Assembly (NCBI RefSeq): GCF_020532805.1
Contig: NZ_MQTQ01000044.1
Span: forward strand, 1-48,495
DNA length: 48,495 nucleotides
Source: Arthrobacter sp. SO5
GTDB taxonomy: Bacteria > Actinomycetota > Actinomycetes > Actinomycetales > Micrococcaceae
Reading direction: 5' to 3'
The notes under the pieces were generated by a model, which saw nothing but the letters and a program-made list of their open reading frames with translations, was not told where the DNA came from and made no database searches. The translations under genes were made by a program, and so were the position numbers. This document shows, piece after piece, positions 36,093 to 46,210 of the stretch (the stretch's first letter is position 1; each line of letters opens with the position of its first letter).

Positions 36093-36098
36093 AATATA
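36093..36098 (-). promoter_or_regulatory. -10 element of a leaderless murT-gatD promoter
   Basis: On the minus strand TATATT is followed by ACGAAGC and then the murT ATG. No ribosome-binding site is present. This is the clearest leaderless signal in the window. Confidence 0.6.
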
Positions 36099-36154
36099 TC
36101 CCAGCGGCGGCATGGAAGCCCGCCGGGAGGCGGCCAACGGTGCTTTCAGGCCAC

Positions 36155-36160
36155 TAAGCT
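36155..36160 (+). promoter_or_regulatory. -10 element of a probable leaderless pdxT promoter
   Basis: TAAGCT fits TAnnnT and ends 6 nt before the pdxT ATG; no Shine-Dalgarno sequence is present. It lies in the 81-bp divergent gap shared with murT. Confidence 0.4.
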
Positions 36161-36166
36161 GTTCGG

Positions 36167-36868
36167 ATGACCAACCCCACTTCAGCGCCCCCTTCCCGAG
36201 CGGGAACAGGGCTGAGGATCGGCGTCCTGGCACTCCAGGGCGACTTCCGCGAACACCTGCGCGCGGTGGAGGAGGCCGGCGCGGCCGGCGTCGGCGTCCG
36301 CCGCCCCGCCGAACTGGACGGCCTCGACGGCCTCATTATCCCCGGCGGCGAATCGACCACCATCGACAAGCTTTCCCGGCTTTTCGGGCTCCGGGACCCG
36401 CTCCGGGATCGCATCCGCTCCGGACTGCCGGTCTACGGTTCCTGCGCCGGCATGATCCTGCTCGCTGAGGAGATTCATGACCCGGCGACGGATCTCGCCG
36501 GCAACCCGCAGCAAACCTTCGGTGGCCTCGACATCGCTGTGCGCCGCAACGCCTTTGGCCGGCAGCGGGAGTCCTTCGAGACAGACCTCGACTTCAAGGG
36601 CCTGGAGTTCAGCGCCACCGCGGACGGTGTTGCCCCTGTCCACGCGGTCTTCATCCGCGGACCGTGGGTGGAACGCGTCGGGGACAGTGTGGAAGTGCTC
36701 GCCACGGTGGAGCCCTCGAAGGCCTCCCACCCCGAGGCGCTGGCCGGGACAGCTAGAATTGTTGCTGTGCGTTCCGGCAAGCTGCTGGCCACCTCCTTCC
36801 ATCCGGAAGTGACGGGGGAAAAGCGCGTGCATGAACTGTTTATTCGAATGATCAGAGGAGAAGCGTAA
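36167..36868 (+). CDS. pdxT: Pyridoxal 5'-phosphate synthase glutaminase subunit PdxT
   Basis: A 233-residue class I glutaminase that feeds ammonia to Pdx[14 protein letters not shown] is the family start (from residue 18), [13 protein letters not shown] the substrate loop, [12 protein letters not shown] holds nucleophile C93, and [17 protein letters not shown] the His/Glu of the triad. The first ~16 residues are an extension without obvious role. It heads a tight cluster with yebC (3-nt gap) and ruvC (overlap). pdxS lies 8.7 kb upstream, separate from it. Confidence 0.96.
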   Translation: MTNPTSAPPSRAGTGLRIGVLALQGDFREHLRAVEEAGAAGVGVRRPAELDGLDGLIIPGGESTTIDKLSRLFGLRDPLRDRIRSGLPVYGSCAGMILLAEEIHDPATDLAGNPQQTFGGLDIAVRRNAFGRQRESFETDLDFKGLEFSATADGVAPVHAVFIRGPWVERVGDSVEVLATVEPSKASHPEALAGTARIVAVRSGKLLATSFHPEVTGEKRVHELFIRMIRGEA

Positions 36869-36871
36869 AGC

Positions 36872-37627
36872 ATGTCAGGCCACTCCAAATGGGCGACGAC
36901 CAAGCACAAAAAGGCCATCCTCGACAGCCGACGGGCCAAGTCGTTCGCCAAGCTGATCAAGAACATCGAAGTCGCCGCACGGATGGGCGGCCCTGACCTG
37001 GCCGGTAACCCGAGCCTGGAACTGGCCGTCACCAAGGCCAAGAAGACCTCGGTTCCCGCCGACAACATCGACCGCGCCATCAAGCGCGGCGCCGGCCTGA
37101 CCGGCGAAGTCGTCGACTACACCGAGATCATGTACGAATGCCGCGGCCCGCAGGGCTCTGCACTGCTGATCGAATGCCTCACGGACAATAAGAACCGTGC
37201 GGCCTCCGAGGTCCGCCTCGCCATTTCCCGCAATGGCGGCACGATCGCCGATCCCGGTTCCGTCAGCTACCTCTTCTCCCGCAAGGGTGTTGTGTCGCTG
37301 CCGAAGAACGGCCTGAGCGAGGACGACGTCCTGATGGCCGTCCTCGACGCCGGCGCGGACGAGGTCAAGGACAACGGCGACAGCTTCGAGATCCACTCCG
37401 AGCCGACCGACCTGCAGGCCATCCGCGACGCCCTCAAGGAAGCCGGCATCGAGTACGACACCGACGAGGCCGAGTTTGTGCCGTCGATGCAGGTGCCGCT
37501 GGACCTCGAGGCCGCCAAAAAGTTCATGAAGCTCGTGGACGCGCTGGAAGAACTCGACGACGTCCAGAATGTTTACAGCAATGCCGACCTCAGCGACGAA
37601 GTACAGGCCGCACTGGAAGCGGAGTGA
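36872..37627 (+). CDS. yebC: YebC/PmpR-family protein
   Basis: A 251-residue protein with the invariant start [21 protein letters not shown], the middle [16 protein letters not shown], and [20 protein letters not shown]. YebC proteins have been described as transcriptional regulators (PmpR) and more recently as factors that relieve ribosome stalling at proline-rich stretches. AGAGGAG lies upstream of the ATG, inside the pdxT end. It is the usual neighbour of ruvC in many bacteria. The stop overlaps the ruvC GTG (GTGA). Confidence 0.95.
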   Translation: MSGHSKWATTKHKKAILDSRRAKSFAKLIKNIEVAARMGGPDLAGNPSLELAVTKAKKTSVPADNIDRAIKRGAGLTGEVVDYTEIMYECRGPQGSALLIECLTDNKNRAASEVRLAISRNGGTIADPGSVSYLFSRKGVVSLPKNGLSEDDVLMAVLDAGADEVKDNGDSFEIHSEPTDLQAIRDALKEAGIEYDTDEAEFVPSMQVPLDLEAAKKFMKLVDALEELDDVQNVYSNADLSDEVQAALEAE

Positions 37628-38211
37628 CCCTGCGCGTCCTCGGCGTCGACCCGGGCCTCACCCGCTGCGGGATCGGCGTCGTGGACGTCGAGAAGAACCG
37701 CCGCGCCACCATGGTGGCGTTCGGCGTAGTCGGCACCTCCCCCGAGGAGAGCCTGGACCAGCGCCTCCTTGTCATCGCCACCTCCATCGATGAGTGGCTG
37801 GACAAGTACGAACCGCACGTCCTCGCCGTCGAACGCGTCTTCTCCCAGCTCAACGTCAGCACCGTGATGGGCGTCGCCCAGGCCTCCGGCGTCGTGATCG
37901 CCGCGGCCGCCCGGCGCGGGATCCCCGTGGCCCTGCACACGCCGTCAGAGGTCAAGGCCGCCGTCACCGGCAGCGGCACGTCGAACAAGGACGCCGTCAC
38001 CAAACTGGTTACCAAGATCCTCCGGCTGGACGCCCCGCCCCGTCCGGCCGACGCCGCAGACGCCCTCGCGCTGGCCATCACCCACGCGTGGCGGTCCGGC
38101 GGCGGAACCTCCAGCCAGGGCGCGGCCACCACGGGCCCGGGCAGCCAGGCGCTCACCCCGGCCCAGCGCGCGTGGGCGGAGGCCGAAGCCAAAGCGCGCC
38201 GCACACGCTGA
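37624..38211 (+). CDS. ruvC: Crossover junction endodeoxyribonuclease RuvC
   Basis: A 195-residue Holliday-junction resolvase with an RNase H-like fold. The acidic catalytic set is visible: VLGVDPG (D9), [10 protein letters not shown] (E70) and [15 protein letters not shown] (D143, D146). A C-terminal tail of about 35 residues (Gly/Ser/Ala-rich, then Arg/Ala/Glu) is longer than in E. coli. GTG 37624 overlaps the yebC stop, so ruvC is translated from the pdxT-yebC transcript and lies upstream of the LexA-like box that precedes ruvA. Confidence 0.95.
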   Translation: MTLRVLGVDPGLTRCGIGVVDVEKNRRATMVAFGVVGTSPEESLDQRLLVIATSIDEWLDKYEPHVLAVERVFSQLNVSTVMGVAQASGVVIAAAARRGIPVALHTPSEVKAAVTGSGTSNKDAVTKLVTKILRLDAPPRPADAADALALAITHAWRSGGGTSSQGAATTGPGSQALTPAQRAWAEAEAKARRTR

Positions 38212-38248
38212 ATGTCCGGCTGTCCTGCCGCGGAACTTGGTAGGGTAT

Positions 38249-38264
38249 TCGTAGATATGTTCGG
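38249..38264. promoter_or_regulatory. LexA-like SOS box upstream of ruvAB
   Basis: TCGTAGATATGTTCGG matches 13 of 16 positions of the actinobacterial LexA site with an ATAT centre; the right half GTTCG is intact. It lies in the 123-bp gap between ruvC and ruvA, 71 bp before the ruvA start. Confidence 0.6.
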
Positions 38265-38334
38265 ATAGCCGGTTATTGCCGGTTCTTTCGTCAACTTTAT
38301 TTTCTATTTTCAACGGCATTTCAGGAGCCCGGCC

Positions 38335-38979
38335 TTGATCAGTTTTCTTCGCGGAACCGTAGCGCACATCGGCCTGTCCTCCGCCGTGATCGACCTTAAC
38401 GGCGCCGGCATGAGCGTGAACGCGACGCCGCAGACCCTCAGCGGTCTCCGTGAGGGTGAGCAGGGGAAGCTCTTCACGTCCCTGATAGTCCGCGAGGACT
38501 CGCTCACGCTGTTCGGCTTCTCCAGCGACGACGAACGCGAGGTTTTCGACATCCTGCTCAGCGTCAGCGGCGTCGGGCCGCGGCTGGCGCTGGCCGTCCT
38601 GGCCGTCCACGAACCCGAAGCCATCCGCGTTGCAGCGCATTCCGGCGACGGCAAGGCGTTCACGAAGGTGCCCGGAATCGGCCCCAAGGTTGCAGGCCGG
38701 ATCGTGTTGGAATTGGCCGGGAAGCTCGTGCCGCACGGCACCGCCGGCGCCGCGGCTCCGGCACCGTCCTCCGAAGCGGTGTGGAAGCCGCAGGTGGTCG
38801 CCGCCATGACGAGCCTCGGCTGGTCCGAGAAGGACGCCACCGTGAGCATCGACAAGTCCCTGGCCGATTCACCCGGACTGGCCGAGCAGGGCAACGTGGC
38901 CGAAATCCTGCGCGCCACCCTCCGCTGGCTGGGCCAGGACGGCGCACGCGCCGGGAACAGGGTAGGTGCCCGTGGCTGA
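38335..38979 (+). CDS. ruvA: Holliday junction branch migration protein RuvA
   Basis: A 214-residue junction-binding protein. The N-terminal OB fold begins [21 protein letters not shown], and the tandem HhH domain contains [16 protein letters not shown] and [19 protein letters not shown]. The C-terminal domain III, which contacts RuvB, ends in [15 protein letters not shown] 38335 is the only start that gives the conserved MI-x-x-L-R-G N-terminus; AGGAG lies 8 nt upstream. The stop overlaps the ruvB start. A LexA-like box precedes the gene. Confidence 0.95.
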   Translation: MISFLRGTVAHIGLSSAVIDLNGAGMSVNATPQTLSGLREGEQGKLFTSLIVREDSLTLFGFSSDDEREVFDILLSVSGVGPRLALAVLAVHEPEAIRVAAHSGDGKAFTKVPGIGPKVAGRIVLELAGKLVPHGTAGAAAPAPSSEAVWKPQVVAAMTSLGWSEKDATVSIDKSLADSPGLAEQGNVAEILRATLRWLGQDGARAGNRVGARG

Positions 38980-40072
38980 GCCGTCACTCGTCGCCGGGGG
39001 AGAGGAGCCGGAGGAGCGCGCCATCGAGGCCGCGCTCCGGCCCAAGAACCTGCACGACTTTGTAGGCCAGCACCGGGTCCGCAAACAGCTGTCGCTCGTG
39101 CTGGAAGCCTCCCGCATGCGCGGGCGGAGCGCCGACCATGTGCTGCTGTCCGGTCCGCCCGGCCTGGGCAAGACCACGCTGTCCATGATCATCGCCGCCG
39201 AGATGAACGCCCCACTGCGCATCAGCAGCGGTCCGGCCATCCAGCACGCCGGCGACCTCGCCGCGATCCTCTCTTCGCTCTCCGAGGGCGAAGTCCTGTT
39301 CCTCGACGAGATCCACCGGATGTCCCGGCCGGCCGAGGAAATGCTGTACATGGCGATGGAAGACTTCCGGGTGGACATCATCGTCGGCAAGGGCGCCGGC
39401 GCCACAGCGATCCCGCTCGAACTGCCGCCCTTTACCCTGGTCGGCGCCACCACCCGTGCCGGTCTCCTGCCCGGGCCGCTGCGCGACCGCTTCGGTTTCA
39501 CCGGTCACCTCGAGTTCTACTCCGTGGCTGAACTGGAACTCGTGCTCCGGCGCTCCGCGGGGCTGCTGGATCTGAAGGTCAACTCGGCCGGGTTCAGCGA
39601 GATCGCCGGTCGGTCCCGCGGCACACCCCGTATCGCCAACCGCCTCCTGCGCCGCGTCCGCGACTGGGCGCTGGTGCACGGCATTGAGCAGATCGATGCA
39701 CGGGCCGCCTCCGCTGCCCTCGACATGTACGAAGTGGACAAGCGCGGCCTGGACCGGCTGGACCGGGCCGTCCTGGAAGCCCTGATCCTGAAATTCGGCG
39801 GGGGACCGGTGGGCCTGTCCACGCTGGCGATCGCCGTCGGCGAAGAGACCGAGACCGTGGAAACCGTTGCCGAGCCGTATCTGGTCCGCGAAGGACTGCT
39901 GGGCCGGACGCCGCGGGGCCGGATCGCCCTGGCCCCGGCCTGGACTCACCTCGGATTCGCGGTGCCGCCCGGGATCTTCGGGCAGGACCCCCTGGAACTG
40001 TTCCAGGCGGAAGACAACGATGAAGACCTGGGCGAACAAGCTGATCCAGAGCGGATCCGTAACAGTCAATAG
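38972..40072 (+). CDS. ruvB: Holliday junction branch migration helicase RuvB
   Basis: A 366-residue AAA+ motor. [18 protein letters not shown] is the family start; [17 protein letters not shown] is Walker A (61-68), [11 protein letters not shown]alker B, and [20 protein letters not shown] carries sensor 1 and the arginine finger. The C-terminal winged helix ends [15 protein letters not shown]. The acidic tail ([18 protein letters not shown]) is unusual but harmless. GTG 38972 is preferred over GTG 38966 because GGTAGG ends 5 nt before it; both overlap ruvA. It drives branch migration with RuvA. Confidence 0.95.
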   Translation: MAEPSLVAGGEEPEERAIEAALRPKNLHDFVGQHRVRKQLSLVLEASRMRGRSADHVLLSGPPGLGKTTLSMIIAAEMNAPLRISSGPAIQHAGDLAAILSSLSEGEVLFLDEIHRMSRPAEEMLYMAMEDFRVDIIVGKGAGATAIPLELPPFTLVGATTRAGLLPGPLRDRFGFTGHLEFYSVAELELVLRRSAGLLDLKVNSAGFSEIAGRSRGTPRIANRLLRRVRDWALVHGIEQIDARAASAALDMYEVDKRGLDRLDRAVLEALILKFGGGPVGLSTLAIAVGEETETVETVAEPYLVREGLLGRTPRGRIALAPAWTHLGFAVPPGIFGQDPLELFQAEDNDEDLGEQADPERIRNSQ

Positions 40073-40095
40073 CACCACCTTGCGGGCTTTCCCTT

Positions 40096-40275
40096 TAGAA
40101 TGGAATGACGCTCGGCACGTTCGGGTCTTTGTTTCTTGTGCGGCATCCATCCGGCCGCCGTTGGCTGGGCACGGTTTTTCTGCCAGACCATCTGCTGGAT
40201 GTTCTGCTAGCCAGCCCGGAACGAAGCCAACGTTGCTGAAAACCGGCTACGCAAGTACAGAACGGAACTATCCCC
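40096..40275 (+). other. Promoter and structured leader of yajC-secD-secF
   Basis: TAGAAT at 40096-40101 is a good -10 and would give a leader of about 170 nt. In it, CGTTGGCT (40159-40166) pairs with AGCCAACG (40225-40232), and GGGC (40167-40170) can pair with GCCC (40214-40217), giving a long bulged stem. A 33-codon open frame from GTG 40138 to TGA 40239 crosses it (contains WLGTVFLPDHLLDVLLASP) but has no ribosome-binding site. A cis-acting regulatory RNA is possible, not shown. Confidence 0.4.
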
Positions 40276-40692
40276 GTGGATCCAATTAACATCCTGCTTT
40301 TTGTCATGCTCGGACTCTTCGTCTTCATGATGTTCCGACGCAACAAGAAGACCAAAGAACAGGCAGCCACGCTGCAGTCACAGTTTGCCCCGGGCGTAGA
40401 GGTCATGACGAGCTTCGGCCTCTTTGGACGCATTGTGGAAATCGATGACGCGGAAAACAAGGTCCTGCTGGAACTCTCCCCGGGAAACACCGCCACTGTG
40501 CACCGTCAGGCCGTCACCAAGATCGTCGAACCGGTTGTCGCAGCCGAGGAACCCGCCGTGGTTCCCAACGACGCCTCCTCCCTGACCATCGACAAGACGG
40601 ACACCCCGGTGGCCGACGACGGCGCTGCGCACAGCGAGACTCCCGACGAAACCCTGCGCCGCCTCAATGACGAAGGCAAGAAAGACAGCTAG
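40276..40692 (+). CDS. yajC: Preprotein translocase subunit YajC
   Basis: A 138-residue protein with one N-terminal transmembrane helix (ILLFVMLGLFVFMMFRRNKK) and the YajC domain (FAPGVEVMTSFGLFGRIVEID). The C-terminal ~60 residues are acidic and Ala/Pro-rich, as in other actinobacteria. It associates with SecDF at the membrane. The GTG at 40276 gives the expected N-terminus; no strong ribosome-binding site is present. The 105-bp gap to secD contains a CCTGTG-ttccg-CACAGG hairpin (40749-40765) that could modulate readthrough or stability. Confidence 0.93.
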   Translation: MDPINILLFVMLGLFVFMMFRRNKKTKEQAATLQSQFAPGVEVMTSFGLFGRIVEIDDAENKVLLELSPGNTATVHRQAVTKIVEPVVAAEEPAVVPNDASSLTIDKTDTPVADDGAAHSETPDETLRRLNDEGKKDS

Positions 40693-40797
40693 TCTGCCCT
40701 TTGAGCTATCCCGCGACGTAACGGTTGCGGGCATCCGCCGGCGCGGGCCCTGTGTTCCGCACAGGCGGTTCCTCCGAAAATAATAGAAAGATCGACA

Positions 40798-42558
40798 ATG
40801 GCACGAACTGGCCCCAAAAATAGAGCCGTCAGGTCGCTGGTCTGGCTTGGCGTAATCCTCGCCGTCATGACCGCAGTCCTGGCGGGCGGCGTAGTCGCCG
40901 GCCAGGCGAGCTGGGCGCCCAAGCTCGCCCTGGACCTTGAAGGCGGCACCCAGATGATCCTGGCGCCCAAAGTCGAGGGCGGTTCGGGCATCAACGAAGA
41001 GCAGCTGAACCAGGCTGTGGCGATCATCCGCCAGCGCGTCGACGGTTCGGGAGTAGCGGAAGCTGAAATCAGCACGCAGTCCGGCCGCAACGTCGTCGTA
41101 AGCCTCCCCGGAACCCCCTCCAAGGAAACCCGCGCGCTGATTCAGGCCTCTGCCGACATGAACTTCCGGCCGGTCCTTCAGGCCGGCCCCGGCGCGGTGG
41201 TTCCCCCGGAGTCACGGACGCCGGAGGACCAGCTGCCCAAACCCGCCGCCGAGCCCACGAACAGCAGCGACGACAACTGGATCACTGCTGAGGTCTACAA
41301 GAAGTTCGAGGCGCTTGACTGCGACAACCCGTCCCAGGACAAGCAGGAACGCTCCGATCCGGCCAAGCCGCTGGTCACGTGCGAGCCCGCATCCGCCAAC
41401 TCGCCGGCGATCAAGTACATCCTGGGCCCGGTTGAAGTCAAGGGCTCCAACATCTCCGGGTCCTCCTTCCAGCTGCAGCGCGGCGCCCAAGGTGCAGTGA
41501 CCAACGAGTGGGCCGTCAATATCCAGTTCGACGACGAGGGCACCTCGAAGTTCAAGCAGGTCACCGAACGCCTGTACCAGTTCTACGTTTCCGGCGGCGG
41601 CCAGAGCGGCTCCAACCCGAAGGCACAGTTCGCGATCGTCCTGGACGATCAGGTCATCTCGGCACCGCGTTCGCTCGCCGTCATCACCGACGGCCGCCCG
41701 CAGATCACCGGCGGATTCACGGAACAGTCGGCGAAGGCCCTCTCGGACCAGCTCCGCTTCGGCGCCCTGCCGATCAGCTTCGAGATCCAGAGCGAACAGC
41801 AGATTTCGGCCACCCTCGGTGGTGAGCAGCTCCGGATGGGCATGCTCGCCGGCCTGATCGGCCTGCTGCTCGTCGTTATCTACTCGCTCTTCCAATACCG
41901 GGCGCTCGGCTTCGTCACCGTGGCCTCCCTCCTCGTGGCGGGCGCGCTGACCTACCTTGCCATCGCGATCCTGGGCTGGACGGAGAACTACCGACTGTCC
42001 CTGGCCGGTGTCGCGGGCCTCATCGTCGCCATTGGCCAGACGGCTGACTCGTTCATCGTCTACTTTGAACGCATCCGCGACGAGCTCCGCGAAGGCCGCG
42101 GCCTGGTCTCCGCCGTCGACAACGGCTGGAAGCGTGCCAAGCGCACCATTCTTGCGTCCAAGGCAGTGAACCTGCTGGCCGCAGTGGTGCTCTACTTCGT
42201 GGCGGTGGGCAACGTCCGCGGCTTCGCGTTCACGCTCGGCCTGACGGCGATCGCAGACCTCATTGTCGTCTTCCTGTTCACCCACCCGACCCTTCAGCTG
42301 CTGGCCCGCACCAAGTTCTTTGCTGAGGGCCACAGGTTCTCCGGGCTGGATCCCAAGCAGCTGGGCGCTGTTCCCCTCTATCGGGGAGCCGGCCGGGTCC
42401 GCGCTCCGGAGGACAAGCCCACGGTGGCGGTACGCGCCAAGAACACCGGCGCCTCGGCCGAAGCCGAACGCCGGATGACCATTGCAGAACGACGCCTCGC
42501 GGAACGACAGGACCAGCTTGCCGGTTCCTCCAAGAGTGCGTCCAAGGAGGGCAAGTAA
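40798..42558 (+). CDS. secD: Protein translocase subunit SecD
   Basis: A 586-residue membrane protein. After the first helix come KLALDLEGGTQMIL and the large extracytoplasmic P1 domain (to about residue 340, with an acidic Asn/Ser-rich insertion), then five helices with IGLLLVVIYSLFQYRALGF and VAIGQTADSFIVYFERIRDELREGR, the RND-like motif in which acidic residues take part in proton-driven export. The charged C-terminal tail is about 60 residues. The stop is directly followed by the secF ATG. Confidence 0.95.
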   Translation: MARTGPKNRAVRSLVWLGVILAVMTAVLAGGVVAGQASWAPKLALDLEGGTQMILAPKVEGGSGINEEQLNQAVAIIRQRVDGSGVAEAEISTQSGRNVVVSLPGTPSKETRALIQASADMNFRPVLQAGPGAVVPPESRTPEDQLPKPAAEPTNSSDDNWITAEVYKKFEALDCDNPSQDKQERSDPAKPLVTCEPASANSPAIKYILGPVEVKGSNISGSSFQLQRGAQGAVTNEWAVNIQFDDEGTSKFKQVTERLYQFYVSGGGQSGSNPKAQFAIVLDDQVISAPRSLAVITDGRPQITGGFTEQSAKALSDQLRFGALPISFEIQSEQQISATLGGEQLRMGMLAGLIGLLLVVIYSLFQYRALGFVTVASLLVAGALTYLAIAILGWTENYRLSLAGVAGLIVAIGQTADSFIVYFERIRDELREGRGLVSAVDNGWKRAKRTILASKAVNLLAAVVLYFVAVGNVRGFAFTLGLTAIADLIVVFLFTHPTLQLLARTKFFAEGHRFSGLDPKQLGAVPLYRGAGRVRAPEDKPTVAVRAKNTGASAEAERRMTIAERRLAERQDQLAGSSKSASKEGK

Positions 42559-43578
42559 ATGGCCAACTTTTCCACATTCGGTAACGAGCTCTACACGGGC
42601 AAGCGCTCGTACGACTTCGTCGGCAAGAAGAAGATCTGGTTCCTGATCGCGGCCGCCGCTGTCGCGCTGTCGATCCTCATCCCGGTCGCCAAGGGCGGGT
42701 TCAACCTCGGTATCGAATTCCGCGGCGGTTCCGAGTTCACGGTCTCCAGTGTCAAGAACACCGATCCGGCGCTCGGCGAACAGGCAGTCCAGGATGTTGT
42801 CCCGGGCAGCATCCCGAGGGTGGCCAACGTCGCCGGCAACACCATGCGGATCCAGACGGACAAGCTCACCGACGACGAGACCCTCCGGATCAAGGACGGC
42901 CTGACCTCCGCCTACGGAGTGACTGACAACGAGGTGACCTCGGCGTTCGTCGGACCTACCTGGGGTGCTGACGTCACGAAGCAGGCACTGCTGGGACTCG
43001 TGACCTTCGTCGTGCTCGCCGCCTTCCTGATGGCTCTGTACTTCCGGACCTGGAAGATGTCGCTCTCCGCGATCGTCGGCATGCTGGTGACGATGTTTAT
43101 CACCGCCGGGGTCTACGGGCTCAGCGATTTCGAGGTCACGCCGTCGGCCATCATCGGCTTCCTGACCGTCCTCAGCTACTCGCTGTATGACACCGTGGTG
43201 GTCTTCGACAAGATCCGAGAGAACACCGCGGACCTTCAGGCGTCCACACGCCGTACGTTCGCCGAAGAAGTCAATCTCGCCGTCAATCAGACCCTGGTCC
43301 GGTCCATCAACACCATGATGGTGGCCATCCTGCCCGTGGGTGCCATCCTGTTCATCGGTGCCGGGCTGCTCGGCGCCGGCACACTGCGGGACCTCTCGCT
43401 CGCCCTGTTCGTGGGCATCCTCGTCGGCACAGCGGCGACGATCTTCATCGCCGCTCCGCTCTATGCCTGGCTGCGCCAGGGCGAGCCGGACATGGTCAAG
43501 CAGGCCAAGCGCGTCGTGCAGCGCCGGGCCGAAGCGGCCGCCAAGAACGCCTCCGCGGCGACACCGGCGACGGCGTAG
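42559..43578 (+). CDS. secF: Protein translocase subunit SecF
   Basis: A 339-residue membrane protein, partner of SecD in pulling secreted proteins through SecYEG. It has KGGFNLGIEFRGGSEFTV after the first helix, a small P1 domain, and VTPSAIIGFLTVLSYSLYDTVVVFDKIRENT, the SecF signature, followed by RSINTMMVAILPVGAILF. The Ala-rich C-terminus ends ASAATPATA. Zero nucleotides separate it from secD, and a 21-bp terminator follows. Confidence 0.95.
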   Translation: MANFSTFGNELYTGKRSYDFVGKKKIWFLIAAAAVALSILIPVAKGGFNLGIEFRGGSEFTVSSVKNTDPALGEQAVQDVVPGSIPRVANVAGNTMRIQTDKLTDDETLRIKDGLTSAYGVTDNEVTSAFVGPTWGADVTKQALLGLVTFVVLAAFLMALYFRTWKMSLSAIVGMLVTMFITAGVYGLSDFEVTPSAIIGFLTVLSYSLYDTVVVFDKIRENTADLQASTRRTFAEEVNLAVNQTLVRSINTMMVAILPVGAILFIGAGLLGAGTLRDLSLALFVGILVGTAATIFIAAPLYAWLRQGEPDMVKQAKRVVQRRAEAAAKNASAATPATA

Positions 43579-43618
43579 CCGCCCGGTATTTGCCCCCAAC
43601 GGTTCCGCTCGGCTTCAA

Positions 43619-43664
43619 GCGACGGGCCGGAGAACGTCATCCGTGACGTTCTCCGGCCCGTCGC
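43619..43664 (+). terminator. Strong intrinsic terminator after secF
   Basis: A perfect 21-bp stem (43619-43639 with 43644-43664, starting GCGACGGGCCGGAG) and a 4-nt TCCG loop, followed by CTTATCTTC. It ends the yajC-secD-secF transcript and insulates rel. Confidence 0.93.
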
Positions 43665-43726
43665 CTTATCTTCGCCGGTTATCGAAGTAACCTGCTGCGG
43701 GAATAGACTTGAGTAATTAACGGCTT

Positions 43727-46135
43727 GTGAGGGGTGCTTCATTGGAAGAACGTTCGACGCCGGTGCCTGCAGCACCAGCGGACACAGGTGCCGCCCAGGG
43801 TTCGCAGACTGGTGTGGTGGCTCCCGGACGCGCCGACCCCCGTGTGCCCGTGGACAACTCCGGAGCCCGGCCGACCTTCCCCGGCCGACGTGAACGCACC
43901 CGCTCCAGGCTGGCCCGGCTCACGGGCCGTGGGGCACCCGCGTATTCGCCGATCCTGGAGCCCCTGCTCCGTACCGTGCGGGCCAACAATCCCAAAGAGG
44001 ACTTCGACCTCATCCAGCGCGCCTTCCTCGTCGCGGAGCGTTGCCACCGCGGGCAGAAGCGCAAGAGCGGTGATCCCTACATCACGCACCCGGTAGCCGT
44101 CGCTACCATCCTCGCCGAACTGGGTCTCAGCGGCACGACGCTGGCAGCAGCCCTCCTGCATGACACGGTGGAAGACACCTCGTACACGCTGGCGGACCTC
44201 AAGGCTGAGTTTGGTCCGGAAGTGGCCATGCTGGTGGACGGCGTCACGAAGCTGGACAAGGTCAGCTTCGGCGAGGCCGCCCAGTCCGAAACCGTGCGCA
44301 AAATGGTCGTGGCGATGGCCAAGGACATCCGCGTGCTGATGATCAAGCTCGCGGACCGGCTGCACAACGCCCGCACCTGGCGCTTCGTTTCCGCGGAATC
44401 ATCGGCCCGCAAGGCCCGGGAAACCCTCGAGATCTTCGCTCCGCTGGCCCACCGGCTGGGCATGAACACCATCAAGTGGGAACTCGAAGACCTCTCCTTC
44501 GCCGCCCTGTACCCGAAGGTCTATGAGGAAATCGTGCGGATGGTGGGGGACCGGACCCCGGAGCGCGAAAAGAGCCTGGCCGTGATCCGCAACCAGATCA
44601 CCGATGATCTGCGCGAGGCCAAAATCAAGGCGACCATCACCGGCCGGCCGAAGCACTACTACTCGATCTACCAGAAGATGATCGTCCGGGACAAGGACTT
44701 CGACGACATCAATGACCTGATGGGCGTCCGGGTCCTGGTCGACTCCGTCAGGGACTGCTACGCGGCGCTCGGCGCCCTGCACTCGCGCTGGAATCCCCTG
44801 CCCGGGCGGTTCAAGGACTACATCGCGATGCCCAAGTACAACATGTACCAGTCACTGCACACCACGGTGATCGGCCCCGGCGGCAAGCCCGTGGAAATCC
44901 AGATCCGCACGCACGAAATGCACCGCCGCGCCGAGTACGGTGTCGCGGCGCACTGGAAATACAAGGATCAGCCCAACCGTGCCGCTGCCGGGCCTGGAAG
45001 CCCGCGCGACGGCGACATGGGCTGGCTGCGGTCCCTCGTCGACTGGCAGCAGGAGACCTCCGACCCCGGCGAGTTCCTGGACTCCCTGCGCTTTGAGATC
45101 AATGCCCGGGAGGTGTTCGTTTTCACCCCCAAGGGCGAGGTCATGGCGCTGCCCGCCGGCTCCACGCCCGTGGACTTCGCCTACGCCGTCCACACAGAGG
45201 TGGGCCACCGCACCATCGGTGCGCGGGTCAACGGCAAACTGGTGCCGCTCAACAGCGAACTGAACCACGGCGACTGGGTGGAGATCTTCACGTCCAAGGC
45301 CGAAGGCGCCGGTCCCAGCCAGGACTGGCAGCACTTCGTCAAGAGCGCCCGCGCCCGCAACAAAATCCGGCAGTGGTTCAGCAAGGAACGCCGCGAAGAG
45401 TCGATCGACCGCGGCAAGGAGCTGCTGACCAAGGCCATGCGCAAGCAGAACCTTCCCCTGCAGCGGCTCATGACGCACGATGCCCTCGCCGCAATCGCCG
45501 AGGACTTCAAGTACACGGATATTTCCGGGCTCTACGCCGGGGTCGGGGATGGTCACACGTCCGCGCAGTCCGTGATGGAACGTCTCATCGCCAGCCTGGG
45601 CGGGGACGACGCGCCGGAGGACAATCTCACCGAGGTCTCCATCCCCACCCAGGTCAGCAAGGCCCGCTATTCGGACTCCGGCGTGGTGGTCCGGGGCGTG
45701 GACGACGTCTGGGTCAAGCTGGCCCGCTGCTGCACGCCGGTGCCGCCCGATCCGATCCTCGGCTTCGTCACCCGCGGCTCCGGCGTCTCCGTACACCGGA
45801 CGGACTGCACGAACGTCACGGGCCTGCTGGAGCAGCCCGACCGGATCGTGGAGGTCGAGTGGGCGCCCACCCAGTCGAGCGTGTTCCTGGTGGAAATCCA
45901 GGTCGAGGCGCTGGACCGCAAGTCCCTGCTTTCGGATGTGACCCGGATCCTCTCGGACAACCACGTCAACATCCTGGCAGCCAGTGTGCACACGTCCACG
46001 GACCGGGTGGCGATCTCCAAGTTCGCCTTCGAAATGGGCGATCCCAAGTACCTCAGCCACGTGCTCAGCGCCGTCCGCCGGATCGACGGCGTGTTCGACG
46101 TCTACCGCACCACCGGAAGCCGCCGGCGCAACTAG
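43727..46135 (+). CDS. relA: Bifunctional (p)ppGpp synthetase/hydrolase Rel
   Basis: An 802-residue long RSH enzyme of the stringent response. The HD hydrolase domain has [15 protein letters not shown] and [10 protein letters not shown] (about residue 145). The synthetase domain has [21 protein letters not shown] and [19 protein letters not shown]; the RxKD motif marks bifunctional enzymes. Then follow TGS ([24 protein letters not shown]), a Cys-containing region ([22 protein letters not shown]) and ACT ([20 protein letters not shown]). The first ~70 residues are a disordered extension. GTG 43727 is listed; TTG 43742 in the same frame has a better ribosome-binding site (GAGGGG, 7 nt away) and may be the true start. 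Confidence 0.95.
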   Translation: MRGASLEERSTPVPAAPADTGAAQGSQTGVVAPGRADPRVPVDNSGARPTFPGRRERTRSRLARLTGRGAPAYSPILEPLLRTVRANNPKEDFDLIQRAFLVAERCHRGQKRKSGDPYITHPVAVATILAELGLSGTTLAAALLHDTVEDTSYTLADLKAEFGPEVAMLVDGVTKLDKVSFGEAAQSETVRKMVVAMAKDIRVLMIKLADRLHNARTWRFVSAESSARKARETLEIFAPLAHRLGMNTIKWELEDLSFAALYPKVYEEIVRMVGDRTPEREKSLAVIRNQITDDLREAKIKATITGRPKHYYSIYQKMIVRDKDFDDINDLMGVRVLVDSVRDCYAALGALHSRWNPLPGRFKDYIAMPKYNMYQSLHTTVIGPGGKPVEIQIRTHEMHRRAEYGVAAHWKYKDQPNRAAAGPGSPRDGDMGWLRSLVDWQQETSDPGEFLDSLRFEINAREVFVFTPKGEVMALPAGSTPVDFAYAVHTEVGHRTIGARVNGKLVPLNSELNHGDWVEIFTSKAEGAGPSQDWQHFVKSARARNKIRQWFSKERREESIDRGKELLTKAMRKQNLPLQRLMTHDALAAIAEDFKYTDISGLYAGVGDGHTSAQSVMERLIASLGGDDAPEDNLTEVSIPTQVSKARYSDSGVVVRGVDDVWVKLARCCTPVPPDPILGFVTRGSGVSVHRTDCTNVTGLLEQPDRIVEVEWAPTQSSVFLVEIQVEALDRKSLLSDVTRILSDNHVNILAASVHTSTDRVAISKFAFEMGDPKYLSHVLSAVRRIDGVFDVYRTTGSRRRN

Positions 46136-46210
46136 GCGGCGGGCGGCCCGGCGCCCGGGGGAGCCGGCAGCCAGGTCCCTGGGAACCCGGCGCCTGGCCG
46201 CTGGGTCGCT

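Noticed and set aside
41212..43599. 795-codon open frame on the minus strand
   Set aside because: Spans secD and secF in antisense; composition is charged low complexity typical of shadow frames.
44852..46060. 402-codon minus-strand frame
   Set aside because: Antisense to rel, which has all RSH domains.
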